From Alitta virens (lineage: Eukaryota > Annelida > Polychaeta > Phyllodocida > Nereididae): a stretch of 64,000 bases of DNA. Below, in pieces: positions 1 to 11,549 of the stretch (the first letter of the stretch is position 1; every line of letters begins with the position of its first letter). The notes under the pieces are model-generated. The model did no database searches and had not been told where the DNA came from. It was given only the letters and a program-made list of their open reading frames with translations. Location of the stretch: contig OW028580.1 of the NCBI GenBank assembly GCA_932294295.1, forward strand, positions 14,945,102 through 15,009,101. Reading direction: 5' to 3'. A program made the translations under genes and the position numbers.

Positions 1-18
1 AATTTGTTTTGCATAATA

Positions 19-175
19 AAGGCAGTAAGACCAAACAAACAATCCAAATCATTTGTAAATATGCCTAGTGGAGTATAAGTTATATCCCTCATAGACGGGA
101 GTTCACTAACATTTTTGTTGCTTATAACCAACAAAAATTTTAGTTAACTCCCGACTATGAGGGCTATAACTAATA
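19..175. repeat. Foldback repeat, copy 1
   Basis: Palindromic repeat. The arm starting TTATATCCCTCATAGACGGG (from about 79) is matched by the inverted arm ending near 170, around a CAACAAAAAT core. The same family, with the flank TGCCTAGTGGAGTATAAG, recurs in reverse orientation at 3945-4103. It is a probable non-autonomous element; no TSD was identified. Confidence 0.6.
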
Positions 176-964
176 CACAATGCTGGTTCAGGTCAGAATA
201 TAAACACTCATGCATCAAAGTTTTGTGGATGTCTGGTTCTACTTCAGTGGGCAGTTTAATCGAAATAGTCTTCTCAGACAGCAGACATTAGGATGCAAAT
301 TGACCAACCTGACGTACACTCTCCACCAATAATATTAGCTCGTTTTGCTTACGTATTGATCTATATTTCAGTTAAAATTAGCCATGACAAGCTGTGGACG
401 TTGTACGTGAAATGGCAGGGAAGGAAACTGGCAGTCTGGAACTTAATGAACTGACAGATTTGATCTAGATTAAAAACTGGGCTTACACGCAATCGAATTT
501 GCGAGATTATGATGCCAAAATTGCGAATTCGTGCTAGTCCACTACCTGAATTAATTCCTTATATTAGCGGTGCAAAATAAAAATGGTAAGAACTGGCTAT
601 TTAAGGACAACTTTGTTGGGTTGAAAAAATGAAAATATAACCCGAGTTGGGACTACCATGATAGACAAATATTTTTAAAGGATCATTCCAATATTCATGA
701 TAAGTAATCTTGGTAGCCCTGTCACTTTTATGTAGGCTTACGATGTTTGAAATCTTGATTCTCATGCAATTCTACCATGATGATAAACAACATCACAGAG
801 TCTGGGCACATTATCCTGGAATCAATTCAATTAGTGTTTTTTGGGCACAGAATCTTCACATCTAATGAAACGTGTGATCTGAATGTTATCATTTAAACCC
901 TCAAAATGCGTGGGACTGAACAGAATGCAATAGAATCTGTAAATGCAATCCAAAGTTATATGAA
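176..964. other. Non-coding stretch, nothing recognised
   Basis: AT-rich DNA with no convincing ORF, RNA gene or repeat boundary. Confidence 0.5.
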
Positions 965-1029
965 GTGCTTTGTTTGAATGCTAACACTCATACTTGGTTA
1001 AACATAAATTTCAATACAGGCAAGTTAGT

Positions 1030-1480
1030 AAAGGTGTTTTTTTTTTACTGTTATGTCATACTAATATACGGAAGCCCAGATCTGCTAAATGCAAAAAAAA
1101 AGTATTTTTGTTTCTCCCAACATTTTATTTTGTTTCTCTCAATTTTTCTTGATATAACAAACATTTTTGTTTGCTTTATAATTTTTTATTTGTTGCAACA
1201 AAATTTTGTTTCTTCAAATTTTTTCTCTTGTTATAACAAACTTTATTCTTTGTCTAAACCAAATTTTTTTCTTGAAAAAAACAAAAATGGGTTTTCCTCC
1301 TTGCTAAATATATCAAGCATTTTTGATTTCATGGAACTATTTTCCTGTTTTCTCCAATTTGTTTCTTGATAAATCAGTCATTTTGCTTGTTATATAAAAC
1401 AAATTTTTATTTTGTTTTAACAAACTTTTTATCTTGATATATCAAACTTTTTTAAAACAAACTTTTTTCTTGATGCATCA
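1030..1480. repeat. T-rich degenerate repeat with TTGTTATAACAAA-like palindromes
   Basis: A long T-rich tract in which short palindromes such as CTTGTTATAACAAA and CTTGATATATCAAA recur every few tens of bases, separated by ATTTTT runs. The open frame across it (965-1369) is low-complexity Phe/Leu/Ser and is not taken as a gene. The design, short palindromes spaced by homopolymers, resembles the foldback at 27.4-28.3 kb, but the sequences differ. Confidence 0.5.
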
Positions 1481-2339
1481 CTTATTTTGGCTAAGTGAAC
1501 TAGTTTCCTTTGAATGCAAGAATGTCAGCACGGATCAAGTGCAGGGGTGAGGCTTTCAAGCATTCATCTGCACATTCAAAAAATGACCCAATAGTGAGAA
1601 TCAAGTAGCAATTAGAGACTTTACCACATACATAGACCATGGGTGTGGTCAGGCCATGGCTGATGCTTTAACTTTCATGTTCGGCATGAACCTGGGGTCC
1701 TTGAGCTTCACCAAATTACACCCCTGATGTAATAAATAGTGGATTTTCAAGGAAGGTTCTCAATATTTCCACCAGGTGGCTAAAACAGAATACTGCAATT
1801 CTATTGGCTGAAAAAGTTCCCGGCCTTGACTGTGATTGGCTCATGCAAAGTGCATCCAAGCAGCAGTATTTTTAGTGAATTTTAATGTATATTTGACATC
1901 TTATCATTCCGTTGATGTTTCTTATTTCCCTGAGAAAATTATATTTATTGAAAAGGTTAGTTATGATCTTTTATGTCTGAAAAGCAAAATGAGTAAAATG
2001 AGGAGCAGAAAGACTTCTGTCTGGCTGAATTCAGGGCTGCCCAGTGAAAAGACTCTATTCCCTACCAGAGATTTCTGGATGCTTTAGGCCTCCTCTCAGT
2101 AGAATGAAATGATGGAAAAATATCTGCCCAGCCAGGTCTCAGAAAGAAAGAGGATTAAAAGCATTAAAGCAACAAATATTAAATTTGCATTAGTTAGTGC
2201 CAAAGCAGCACTCAACTGTTACAATTTATTCAAACTCCCACGACAGGAAGCATGAGGTTTTCTCACTTCCCCAGGCAGTACACTGTACATCCAGCACCCA
2301 CTCATAATGGCATTTCAATGCGTAAATATATGGCAATTT
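1481..2339. other. Non-coding stretch with a possible repeat fragment
   Basis: No supported gene. ATTGGCTGAAAAA near 1804 resembles the arms of the short palindromic family at 2689, 13226 and 21125, so a decayed copy may lie here. Confidence 0.4.
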
Positions 2340-2560
2340 AGAGCTGCAATAGTTTGCAGAAAAAAAAGATAGCGGAAACGAAAAAAAAGGTTGCGGAAAT
2401 AAAATAAAAAGAAGTTGGTGAAAACGAAATAAAAAATTGGCGGAAACCAAAGAAAAAGGTTGCGGAGATGAAAAAAAAAGAAGTTGGCGGAAACGAAAAG
2501 AAGTTGATGGAAACGAAATAAAAAGTTGGCGAAAACCAAATAAATCAAATAAAAAGTTTT
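2340..2560. repeat. A-rich tandem repeat, about 24-bp unit (GTTGGCGGAAACGAAA-type)
   Basis: A degenerate array of the motif TTGGCGGAAACGAAATAAAA or close variants, about eight to nine times. Open frames in both directions over it are products of the repeat. Confidence 0.65.
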
Positions 2561-2688
2561 TTTTTTTTGTTATGCCACAAAAATTTTTTTTTGGCTTTTG
2601 GCAGATCTTGGCTTCTGTTCTAATATATACTGCAATGCAAATGTATTTGGAAGCTAAAAGTCGATTGAGATCATGTGATCATGTGAGA

Positions 2689-2763
2689 TCATGTGAACCC
2701 AGTGCTTTCATTGGTTTTAGGCAGCTCCTCAGCGAATGGGATTCCTGCTGGATTCACATGACA
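2689..2763. mobile_element. Short palindromic MITE (CATGTGAACCCAG family)
   Basis: The left arm CATGTGAACCCAGTGC pairs with the right arm ending CTGGATTCACATGAC. Related copies lie at 13226-13311 and 21125-21228, with a half copy near 41310. Confidence 0.5.
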
Positions 2764-3944
2764 TAATTTGGAGTACGTTTCCAAGTGTCCAGAGAGCATG
2801 GGTGGCTTCGTGTTCAGAGCAACGTTTGGAGACAGATCAAAAAGCAGAATATATTTATGACATTAGGGCCTCAGACTTACCCCATTTGGCGTATGTTTAT
2901 CCCACAACCCCAAATTGAACCATGCAGTTTTCATACCCTCTAGACTGCGGCTGGGACATATTGCCAATATGTTGGACCTGGGGTTTTACCTCTTCTGATC
3001 TAACTGTTCATCTGTCACCAAATGGCATTCTAATGATCCAGTGTTCCTTCGAAAACCGCTGTATCAATAGTGAACCTTCCTGTCTAACTTTGCCAACTTC
3101 TGAAACTGCTGACTTAAGGCCTGGCTTCCAATGAAGCATGGAAAACTTGCAGTGCATATAAACATGGCGTCTCTTTCATGTTAGCCCAGTTTCCAACTGA
3201 GCATGAAGAAACGATGTCTGTTTCCCCAACAGGAATATTCAATGTTTGCTGAGGTAACAATGATTGTCTTTGAACTTGAGTTTCACTTCACTCTTGTCAC
3301 GAAAGGGCTTTAAATATAATTGTTTCGAAAAGATGTTATGATTGGGAGCACTTTCTGTCAAATTTTTAGACGAAGCGAATGTTGATGTAGTGCAAATGTA
3401 ATGTAAATGCTATGAAAATGTAAATTTAAATGTAATTGGATTTAGTGTTTTCCATATCCTCAACGAGCTCAGCCAACATTACAATTTACTATCTTGGCAG
3501 GCCTGTTCTAGCTTGAGACTTTCTTGATTACAGTGCTCCTTTGGTCAAGCACTATACAACGGCTAAAGCCAAGTGCTCATGTATTAGTTTACACCCGGGT
3601 GGAGTGAAGGAGGAGTTCAAGGAGGGTCTGTGGAAAACATTGTGTATGTCCAGTGCAACCACACAAAAAATTACCATTGGGAATCACTAAAGTGTCAAAA
3701 TAATGAGGTGATCTTAATTCTGAAACTTTGGACCTAACACGGATGTCAACTTGTTTTTCAGTCTTTTTACAGAAATCATAGAGCCGAACATACATAATAC
3801 ATGAACAGAAATTTCAGCAATAGTTCAAACTTTCTGACTAACAATGACACTTCTGTTATCCTTTTTTTTATTGTTTCTCCTTAACCAGTAATGTTATCAT
3901 TGGAAAGACAGGAAACTTCATCGTTACAAAGAGGGATTATGCAA
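2764..3944. other. Non-coding stretch, nothing recognised
   Basis: No ORF with recognisable protein features and no clear repeat structure. Confidence 0.45.
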
Positions 3945-4103
3945 TAGTTATATCCCTCATATTCGGGAGTTAACTAACATTTTTGTTGTTTATATCCAGA
4001 CGCCAAAGGCTGAGGAATATGAGGGATATAACTAACTTATACTCCATTAGGCATATTTACTAATTTGTTTGATTGTTGGTTTTTACTGCCTTTATTAGGA
4101 AAG
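3945..4103. repeat. Foldback repeat, copy 2 (inverted relative to copy 1)
   Basis: TTATATCCCTCATATTCGGG and a partner arm ending near 4031, followed by the reverse complement of the copy-1 flank (CTTATACTCCATTAGGCATA). A further fragment, GTTAACTAACATTTTTGTTGG, lies at about 4132-4152. Confidence 0.6.
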
Positions 4104-4152
4104 ACAAGTTCAGTTTTCACTCAGGAGGGCGTTAACTAACATTTTTGTTGGT

Positions 4153-5299
4153 TATTATCTGCTTAAAACAATAGGAAAATGGTCTAAGTGGAGTATAATC
4201 ATCAGATAAACAGTGTCTTTTGACTTGTTGCGAACATTTGTCTAAATATGGAACACTTATTCATTTTGAATCCTTCTATACAGTAATAATGCAACATGTC
4301 ATTTGTGTGGTGGGCCCGAAATGGTCGAGTCATCATGTCTTGCCTTCCATTGCAAAAAACTGGTTATATGCTTTAGAAAGTTTACTTTGAAGTCTTCTTT
4401 AACCCTAGTAAAAAGACTTTAGTGAGTGGGCACATTAACGATTAGTCACGAATCATTTTAAGGCTTTTCGAATATATCAACCTTTCTTTATTTTTTCTTT
4501 CATAATTCACGTGATACCCTGTGGGTGTGCTAAATAATGTTAGTTCTTAAACTTGAGAACTTAGTTTGCATATTGTTTTTGAAATGATATTGTATTTTTT
4601 TGGGGTCGTGATGGAAGTGATATGGAAACCATTTTTGCACTTGCAAAGTGAATATTGCGCATGAGTCATTGGCGAGATATATGCATGAAGATAGCTGTTT
4701 TGTGCTGACTCATGAGGGCCTATGTGAACCATAATGATTGTACTATTCACCAGTGAAATTTAGCATTATTTACGCCGTTGTACAAATCCCTATGTACAAC
4801 AGTTGGCCAGCTGCGCCACACTGCGAGTGGTAGGCACCCACTGAAAATCATGAATTCAGCGAGTGCAGGCAATTTTAGCGATCTGACTTACTAGTACGTT
4901 TTATTTAATAACTTAGTCAATTTTTATCCGATTTTCAAAATTCAAACTGTTTTTTAAATCTAAGTTCTTTCCCAATCCTCATGTGTAACTGGCATTAATT
5001 TATGAGACGAACTGTGGACGAAGCGCATTTTGCAGTGAAGCACAATCTGTGGAAAATGGATTATTGACAATAGAAATATTGGGATTCAGTGGTACAAAAC
5101 AATTACACAATGGTTACATTGTGAGACATGAGATATGTACTCCCTCAAATGTTATGTACAACTTGGCCTATCAGCCTCGTTGTACATTGACATTTTTGGG
5201 TGAACATATCTTCATGTCTCACATGCAACCATTGTATAATTGTATAATGTCTTGAGTAACATGTAACTACCTTTACATTTTGAATGACTCAAGATACGT
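4153..5299. other. Non-coding stretch, nothing recognised
   Basis: No supported gene. The ORF at 5049-5255 has no family features. Confidence 0.45.
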
Positions 5300-5350
5300 C
5301 ATACTTTCTTATGAGTCATACTTTCTTATGAGTCATACTTTCTTATGAGT
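5300..5350. repeat. 17-bp tandem repeat, three copies
   Basis: CATACTTTCTTATGAGT is repeated three times without mismatch at 5300, 5317 and 5334. Confidence 0.9.
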
Positions 5351-5609
5351 CATCATGGTATAGAACAGGAATGTGACTCAATGAGCACAATGCAGTTTTT
5401 TTTTATCACAACAAGAATACAAGGTTTACATATCAACTCTATAAACTGTAACTGCTAATGGTTTTGCAATCTATGATCAAGATTGTCTTTAAACTGTCAA
5501 AAGTTGACCAATTATACATTCGCAATTCAGACATCACCAGTTTTCAAATCAAAAAGTTTATCAGTGAAACTGGAAGATAACAAGGATAGTTTTCCATACT
5601 CAGTTGACA

Positions 5610-5793
5610 GTGGGGGCTTAGCTCAGTGGTAGCACGCTGGGCTTCCAACCAATGGGTCCTGGGTTCAATTCCTGGTCGAGCCTATGTTGGATGGCTGTTT
5701 CATCCTTCGTCTCAATGCCATGGTCCCAACCTGTCCTAATTAGCCCATCAGGTGCAGAAATACAGGACGTCAAGCCCTAATCCACCACCACCA
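5610..5793 (+). mobile_element. tRNA-derived SINE (family 1), full length
   Basis: The head is tRNA-like: A box TTAGCTCAGTGG and B box GGTTCAATTCC, with a TTCC anticodon-loop position suggesting tRNA-Gly ancestry. A unique body follows, then a CCACCACCACCA tail. A perfect 16-bp TSD, CCATACTCAGTTGACA, flanks it at 5594-5609 and 5794-5809, which fixes both ends. It is a retroposed copy and not a functional tRNA gene. Confidence 0.93.
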
Positions 5794-5809
5794 CCATACT
5801 CAGTTGACA

Positions 5810-6695
5810 AATTAACTTCATCAATTGAGAGCGCAAACCTTATTCGTGTGATACCCATTGGACTGTTCGTATATACGTACTGCTTAAAACTAAAAGAAGT
5901 TCTTATTTACTATATGAAATTTTGTGGACCAGGTGCCATGTTAGGAGCATTGTTAAAACGTATGTATGTATCACCATTTAGTTCAGTCACAAAAAATAAA
6001 AAAATATATAAATTCGACCGATATTAGAAGTATTAGCACAATGCATTCCCTGTAGTTATGCCTGTCTAGCTATTCCTGTCCAACACAAATGCAAATGACC
6101 TCTTAGGTCAGCACGTCATTGATTGTGATATTATAATAAGACCCAATGGTTATGTGGTATATTTTGATATTCCCCACGAGTGGACAGATTGGCCAGAATT
6201 CTGAAGCCAATCTGTCCAAGAGTGAGGGAATATAAGAGTCTTATTTATATCCCACAATTTCTTTAGTATCTTGTGTCTATTTTGCTGAACATTGCTCAGT
6301 TGCATAAGTTATAAAAAAAAATATTGATTTTCATCTATCAACCAATCAGATCACTGCATGACGTCACTAAACTGCAATACAACGTCATCACTTCAAAACT
6401 TTCCCAGTCATTTTAAGATTAATAAAGGATCTTACGAAGGAGATTTACAAACCAGTTGTTAAATATTTCTTGTCAAATTTTATTTTTATTGTAAACTTGG
6501 ATAGAAAATTTATTATTATTTGGTTTTGGCCAGTTGTTTTACCGAAGCCCTTAGCAACACAGATATACAACAGATTGTATCTGTGGACTGAACAGACAAC
6601 TGACTTCACGTGGTGTTTTTTGGCTCTACAGTCGTTAATACTGGTCCGATTTCAAAACTTCAAAGTTTCTTAGAGAGCTGAAAATTTTATCTTTT
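5810..6695. other. Non-coding stretch containing a palindrome near 6150-6260
   Basis: GACAGATTGGCCAGAATTCTG at about 6183 is mirrored by GAAGCCAATCTGTCC, flanked by matching TATTCCC and GGGAATA arms. It is probably a small foldback element. No gene is supported. Confidence 0.45.
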
Positions 6696-6967
6696 AAATG
6701 ATGGTCAAAATAGAGATTTTTTGTCATTTGCTTGCCTTACATAAAAGTGTGTGGTATAAATTACCCATCCTTGTAAGGTAAACCATGTAGGTCTAGTATA
6801 GATCTGTATACCACATAGGCTATACCACATTTAAATGATGGTCAAAATAGAGATTTTTTGTCATTTGCTTGCCTTACATAAAAGTGTGTGGTATAAATTA
6901 CCCATCCTTGTAAGGTAAACCATGTAGGTCTAGTATAGATCTGTATACCACATAGGCTATACCACAT
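6696..6967. repeat. 137-bp direct tandem duplication
   Basis: The segment starting AAATGATGGTCAAAATAGAG at 6696 is repeated almost identically from 6833. Each copy contains TGTGGTATA and TATACCACA in opposite orientations, so the unit can fold. The downstream flank (TTTCTATGTGGTATACAGG to GGGATATTAC) resembles 20230-20275, suggesting one dispersed family. Confidence 0.85.
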
Positions 6968-7082
6968 GGCTTTTCTATGTGGTATACAGGTTATTGTGGG
7001 ATATTACCCACCTACTCACCTGTCTATATCCATATCTTATCAACTACTATGATAATAAATATATTTAAAATCATATTTTGGT

Positions 7083-7223
7083 AGATTAGGGCTTTACGTC
7101 CTGTATTACTGCACCTGATGGGAGAATTAGGACAGGCAGGGACCATGGCAATGAGATGATGGATGAAACAGCCATCCAACTTAGGCTCGACTTGGAATCA
7201 AACCTGGGACCCTGTGGTTGGTT
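7083..7223 (-). mobile_element. SINE family 1, head-truncated copy
   Basis: Reverse-strand body (GATTAGGGCTTTACGTCC to CCTGGGACCC). It stops within the tRNA-like head, where it meets a TTATCTTATCTTA tract. Confidence 0.85.
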
Positions 7224-8018
7224 ATCTTATCTTATCTCGGCCTATAAGTGATAATTTATTACGTTTCTTTCAAGATAATTATATTTTGTGGATATCATTG
7301 GATATCTCTGGGCAATCGAAAAGATAATCAAGTATAATTGCTGCTTTTTGTTATCTAACACATAAACTGCAATATATGAATACTTCTGAAGCAAGTAAAA
7401 ACCCTAATAGCCTGTTGTGGAATGACTTTCTCTGGAGGTGACCATTGATTTGATGTCATTGCCAGATTCTCTCTTACCAGATGCCTTGCTCAAGATTAGT
7501 GATTTTTGTGTGTTAGTCTAGACTAATTTCCAAGTTTGGCTTAGCAGTGTTAACTAGGGGTATGGTGCTGGTTTATGATCAAAATATTCATTTACAATCT
7601 CCAATATGTCCACAATATCTACTAGTCAATACACCTCAAATCAGTATCACACATTAGTGATTTTGTTTTATTAGTATCAATAATGATATTTGAATAAATG
7701 TGATAATCAACTAGACATTTGTGTAGTTTTAAATTTACACCTGTATGTTAAGCAGTTTGAAAAAACCTGATGCCACTGAAATTGTCAGTTGTTTTTAAAA
7801 AGAAGGGCATTTGCTTTTTCTTCGGATAATTTTTTGGATGCTGTTCTGCCCAATGTACAATGTACCACTAAATAGAATCCCTACTATTGAATGCCAATCG
7901 TGGGATACGTAATCCAATTTCAGAAGAAAAAAAAAATATATGTAAGAAATTGCCTCTAATCTTACCTTTGTGTGTGGAAAAAGTGGACTATTGTAGCAAA
8001 CATTTCTTTGTGAAGAAC
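7224..8018. other. Non-coding stretch, nothing recognised
   Basis: AT-rich; no gene or clear repeat. Confidence 0.45.
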
Positions 8019-8022
8019 TTAA

Positions 8023-8980
8023 AGGGGCTGTATCCCTAAATTTTGCTTATTTTGTGATATATACAGCAATGAAGAGTAGAAAGAGTAACTTATCCATTCA
8101 TCAAACTAAGAATGCAAGAAAACCAACCTTTATGGAGTAATTTGAGGTTTTTAGTGCAGCTGAATTTTGGATCCATGGGTCCAAAATTCTGCTGGATTTA
8201 AATTTGCTGCTGTTGCTGAGTCAGCTGCTATCTGGGTCAAGCTGGACAGGTTGTTTTCTACTGGGAATTTGTTATAAACAAGTGTTTGTGAGCTTTTGGG
8301 GATGTCTCATCAATATAGATCGAGAAGCCAAAGAAAGTGTTTACAGACACATGAAGAAAAGAATAAAGGTTGACAGATAAAACACAAAGAAAAACTTTGC
8401 TACTGGAATTTGAGGTCAGTGCTATAAAAAGCTTGGGTTGAAATAGCAGCATAGCAGAATAACTGTCAATGGCCAGTCACCATGTTTTCTGGTCAAAAGG
8501 ATTTTCAAATTATGTGGATACACAATGGGTTTAATAATCTTACAGCAGTTTTAGAGCGAGCTTGGACAGTTGCATCCTCAGAACGACTTTTCAGTCTGAT
8601 TGAAACATTTGATAAGAATGATAGAATCATCCCAACATCTGGGCAATAAACTTGTTTTCACCTCTTTTGACCCGGTTTTGACCAAAGTTTACCCCTTTTC
8701 TGTACAGTTGTAATGCTACATAATGTATTTCTGTATCTTCTCCTCCAATGGCTTGTATAGCACAGACAAGTATTTTATGACAAGGCTATTAGGAATGGGC
8801 TAGAAAAGTTGGTCAATTACTTTACAATCTTTCTGAACTGTCTCTTTCACCCCTGAACTGTCCATGCTCGCTCTAAAACTGCTGTATTGAGGTAGAATGA
8901 TGATATGTGGTAGGTAATCTAGCTATAGAAGACAAAATATGAGAATGGCCAGCTAACTCATTTCAAGGGATACAGCCCCT
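8023..8980. mobile_element. 958-bp non-autonomous DNA transposon with TTAA target site
   Basis: The inverted ends AGGGGCTGTATCCCT (8023-8037) and AGGGATACAGCCCCT (8966-8980) are perfect complements. Both are flanked by TTAA (8019-8022, 8981-8984), the signature of piggyBac-type insertion. There is no transposase inside, so it would need one in trans. A second element is nested at 8543-8884. Confidence 0.85.
8543..8884. mobile_element. 342-bp MITE nested in the TTAA element
   Basis: The ends CAGCAGTTTTAGAGCGAGC and GCTCGCTCTAAAACTGCTG are inverted repeats flanked by TA on each side (8541-8542, 8885-8886), as expected for a Tc1/mariner-type MITE. It inserted after the outer element. No coding capacity. 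Confidence 0.82.
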
Positions 8981-8984
8981 TTAA

Positions 8985-9572
8985 GTATGTAATGGAAGTC
9001 CAACCACAGATGTAAAGTTCCTCACAGAAGAATCGTTTTAGCAAAAATTCACTAAAAGTGTTGACGTTTGTGAAAAAAACAAATCATTCTTTGGACTGCT
9101 CTTTTTATTTCAGACATTACAACCAGTACTTATACACCAATATTGATGACTACAAATTGTTGACTTGCTGCTCCTTCCGTTACAACAAACACATACATTT
9201 TGTTACAAAAAATAATAAGTCTTAGAATCAATAATACTGTGTATTTTTTTTTTTTACTGGTTTTCTTCTTAATAGCTTTTCATATTTTAAAAATGAATAC
9301 TACTAAGCATCGGATTTAATTGAGCCAAGCTTTATTAAGTAGATTTTCGTGAAGATTCAAGGTCTGCGAATTCACATTCTTTGAGATAGTTTATAACGTG
9401 ACAGAGCACATTACCGACCACTTACACGTGCCGAAGTATTAGTAATTTCAGCCACAATTTACAATGTATTATAATACTTCGATTTCTTGAAGTTACGCAA
9501 TGTTGCAGTATCCAACAAACATAAGTACACCCGTTGTCAGTAGACCGGCAATATGAACAGTTTGATGTAATC
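8985..9572. other. Non-coding stretch, nothing recognised
   Basis: Contains a T10+ run at 9246; no gene. Confidence 0.45.
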
Positions 9573-9586
9573 AGTTTATGGCCAGC

Positions 9587-9659
9587 GGTGGTGGTGGTTT
9601 ATAGGGACCATGGCAATGAGACGAAGGATGAAACAGCCATCCAACATAGGCTTGACCGG
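9587..9659 (-). mobile_element. SINE family 1, short internally deleted copy
   Basis: The tail GGTGGTGGTTTA is followed by part of the body, ending in GGCTTGACCGG. TSD AGTTTATGGCCAGC lies at 9573-9586 and 9660-9673. The short length with an intact TSD indicates truncation at, or deletion after, insertion. Confidence 0.85.
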
Positions 9660-9673
9660 AGTTTATGGCCAGC

Positions 9674-10259
9674 CGAAGTGAACATTGTCTAAAGCTAATT
9701 AATGCTCAAAAATGAAATACAAATTACTACTGAAAGCTGATGGTGAAATTACTCACCATTTTGATGATACTGATTTAGGGTGTGCTGTGTTCACATTGTT
9801 AGACACTGCATAAATTATACGTAAACCTTCTGCGAGTATGTCTGATATTATTAAAAAATGAGAAAAAGAGACATGTCATCTGACAATGTGTTACCGCTCT
9901 ATGCGGCGTTTGCCACAATTTGGCCACATTTGATAAATCATGAAATCTGAACTAATCATCTAAACTTGCTAGCAAAACATCACATAATATAAAGATTCAA
10001 TAAAAGAAATGCTAAAATCAATTCTAAATTGCACAAATCCAAATGATTCTGTAATCATGCAAGTGATGGTTGAATGATTTTAATGAAATTAGGTTCTCAA
10101 GCTTGCGGCCAATGACCTCATGAAGTCTTCTAATGAAGCACGAAATTGGCAAGATGCGAATTTTAAGTCTCATCAGCCTTTAAAACAAATTACAGGGAAA
10201 GCTGCCACATTCTCATAATAACATTATAGTTTGGTCATTACACAGTTTCAGTACCTCCC
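9674..10259. other. Downstream flank of the receptor gene
   Basis: Includes a fragment of a dispersed repeat (GAAGTGAACATTGTCTAAAGC) found again near 15015, 18030, 20740, 23870, 34795 and 45070. AATAAA-like signals such as TTCAATAAAAG occur, but on the plus strand. No gene. Confidence 0.4.
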
Positions 10260-11549
10260 TTATGTGCGCCACTTTCCCTGTAAAAGTCTGGAAAATGCCC
10301 TTCTAAAGTCTATGTTAAAAATAGTGTAAATGATTGGATTGAGGCTAGAGTTGATGTAGCCAAGCCACACTATAAAGTTCACAATCCGATGATCAGTGTT
10401 TTCCGCGCAAGATTTGCAGAAGGGGAAGATTACGTACATGAGAAAAAAAGGCAGCCAACAGATGACAAAGACTGCCATGATAACTGCCATAGTTCTTGCA
10501 GCTCTTCTTTCTCTTGATAAAGAAATGCGTTGTTTGTCTTCGTAGAACTTATGAACGGTGTCATTTTGCTTCGGTTCGTGAGTTTCACTTAGTGGTGTTT
10601 TCGAGGAGGTTAGATTATTAGTACTTCCGGCATCCTTCAAGCATGCGTCGTTGGGTTTTAGAGCAGCACCCTCAGCGACAGGAGAGTCAGTGGAGCTAGT
10701 TTCTGTGATAACATTCTCATTCCCATCATTAGCATGGTTTTGTAATCTTCCGGTCACGGATGCTAGCTTAGCCGCTGCTGCCGCACGTGCCCGCTGTCGG
10801 AGACGACGTCTTGTGGCAATGAAAATGTTGATGTAAACGAAGCTCATTATGAAGAGTGGGATGTAGAAGGAGCCAGCTGAGGAGTACAGGACAAAGCCTT
10901 TAGCATCTGTCAGTTGGCAGATGCCTGTCTTATCATCATATAGACCTTTGCCTGAACTGTTGTTCCAACCTATGAGGGGTGGGATAGAAATCACAGCGCT
11001 CGCTCCCCACACGATAATTATGCTCCAGACAACCCGCTTTGATGTACGTTTCTGAGCATATGTTATAGGATCATGTATAGCAAAGTAACGGTCCATAGCT
11101 ATTGCACATAGATTCAATATTGATGCAGTGCATGTCAGAATGTCAAAGGTCAACCACATGTTACAGAAAATCACTCCGAACACCCAATGGCCGATAACGA
11201 AGTTTGCAACATTGAAGGGCATGACTAGAATGGCCACTGCAAGGTCGGCCACTGCCAGGGACACTATGAAGAAGTTTGCAACGTTCTTTAAGGGTTTATA
11301 AGTAAAAACTGACATTATGACTAGGATGTTGCCAATGATGGTAGCACAGATGCAAGCGGCTGTTGAGATTATGAAAAGGATGGCTTCAGCAGCTGGCATG
11401 TCACTTGTAGTCTTTCTATTTCCAGCCGTAACAGAGATGTTTGATGTCAGTGACACAATGTCTGTCATGCCAGATAAGAATCTGGCTGATGACGTCACCA
11501 AAGCTGATGACGTCACTGCTGCTTGTGATGATGTCACACTTTCGTTCAT
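10260..11549 (-). CDS. Amine G-protein-coupled receptor, octopamine/tyramine type
   Basis: A 429-residue, single-exon class A receptor with all seven membrane segments. Visible landmarks: GN in TM1 (73-74); ADLAV in TM2 (101-105); Asp136 in TM3 (LTFDILTC), the residue that salt-bridges biogenic amines; DRY at 153-155; Cys129 and Cys211 for the extracellular disulphide; TM5 YSSAGS (222-227) with serines suited to a phenol or catechol ring; CWLPFF in TM6 (364-369); NPIIY in TM7 (404-408). Intracellular loop 3 is long (about 250-350) and basic next to TM5. The short C-tail is typical of alpha2-like receptors. N-glycosylation sites NES (2-4) and NIS (37-39) lie in the N-terminus. TM3, TM5 and TM7 recall type-1 tyramine and alpha2-like octopamine receptors; ligand and G-protein coupling are inferred. 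It is the only host gene I recognise here. The coding sequence looks intact. Confidence 0.95.
   Translation of the reverse strand: MNESVTSSQAAVTSSALVTSSARFLSGMTDIVSLTSNISVTAGNRKTTSDMPAAEAILFIISTAACICATIIGNILVIMSVFTYKPLKNVANFFIVSLAVADLAVAILVMPFNVANFVIGHWVFGVIFCNMWLTFDILTCTASILNLCAIAMDRYFAIHDPITYAQKRTSKRVVWSIIIVWGASAVISIPPLIGWNNSSGKGLYDDKTGICQLTDAKGFVLYSSAGSFYIPLFIMSFVYINIFIATRRRLRQRARAAAAAKLASVTGRLQNHANDGNENVITETSSTDSPVAEGAALKPNDACLKDAGSTNNLTSSKTPLSETHEPKQNDTVHKFYEDKQRISLSRERRAARTMAVIMAVFVICWLPFFLMYVIFPFCKSCAENTDHRIVNFIVWLGYINSSLNPIIYTIFNIDFRRAFSRLLQGKWRT

Noticed and set aside
965..1369. 134-codon Phe/Leu/Ser-rich ORF
   Set aside because: It arises from a T-rich degenerate repeat; the composition is low-complexity.
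5612..5682. tRNA-Gly-like sequences here and at 47208 as functional tRNA genes
   Set aside because: They are SINE heads joined to a shared body and flanked by target-site duplications, with mismatches in the acceptor stem.
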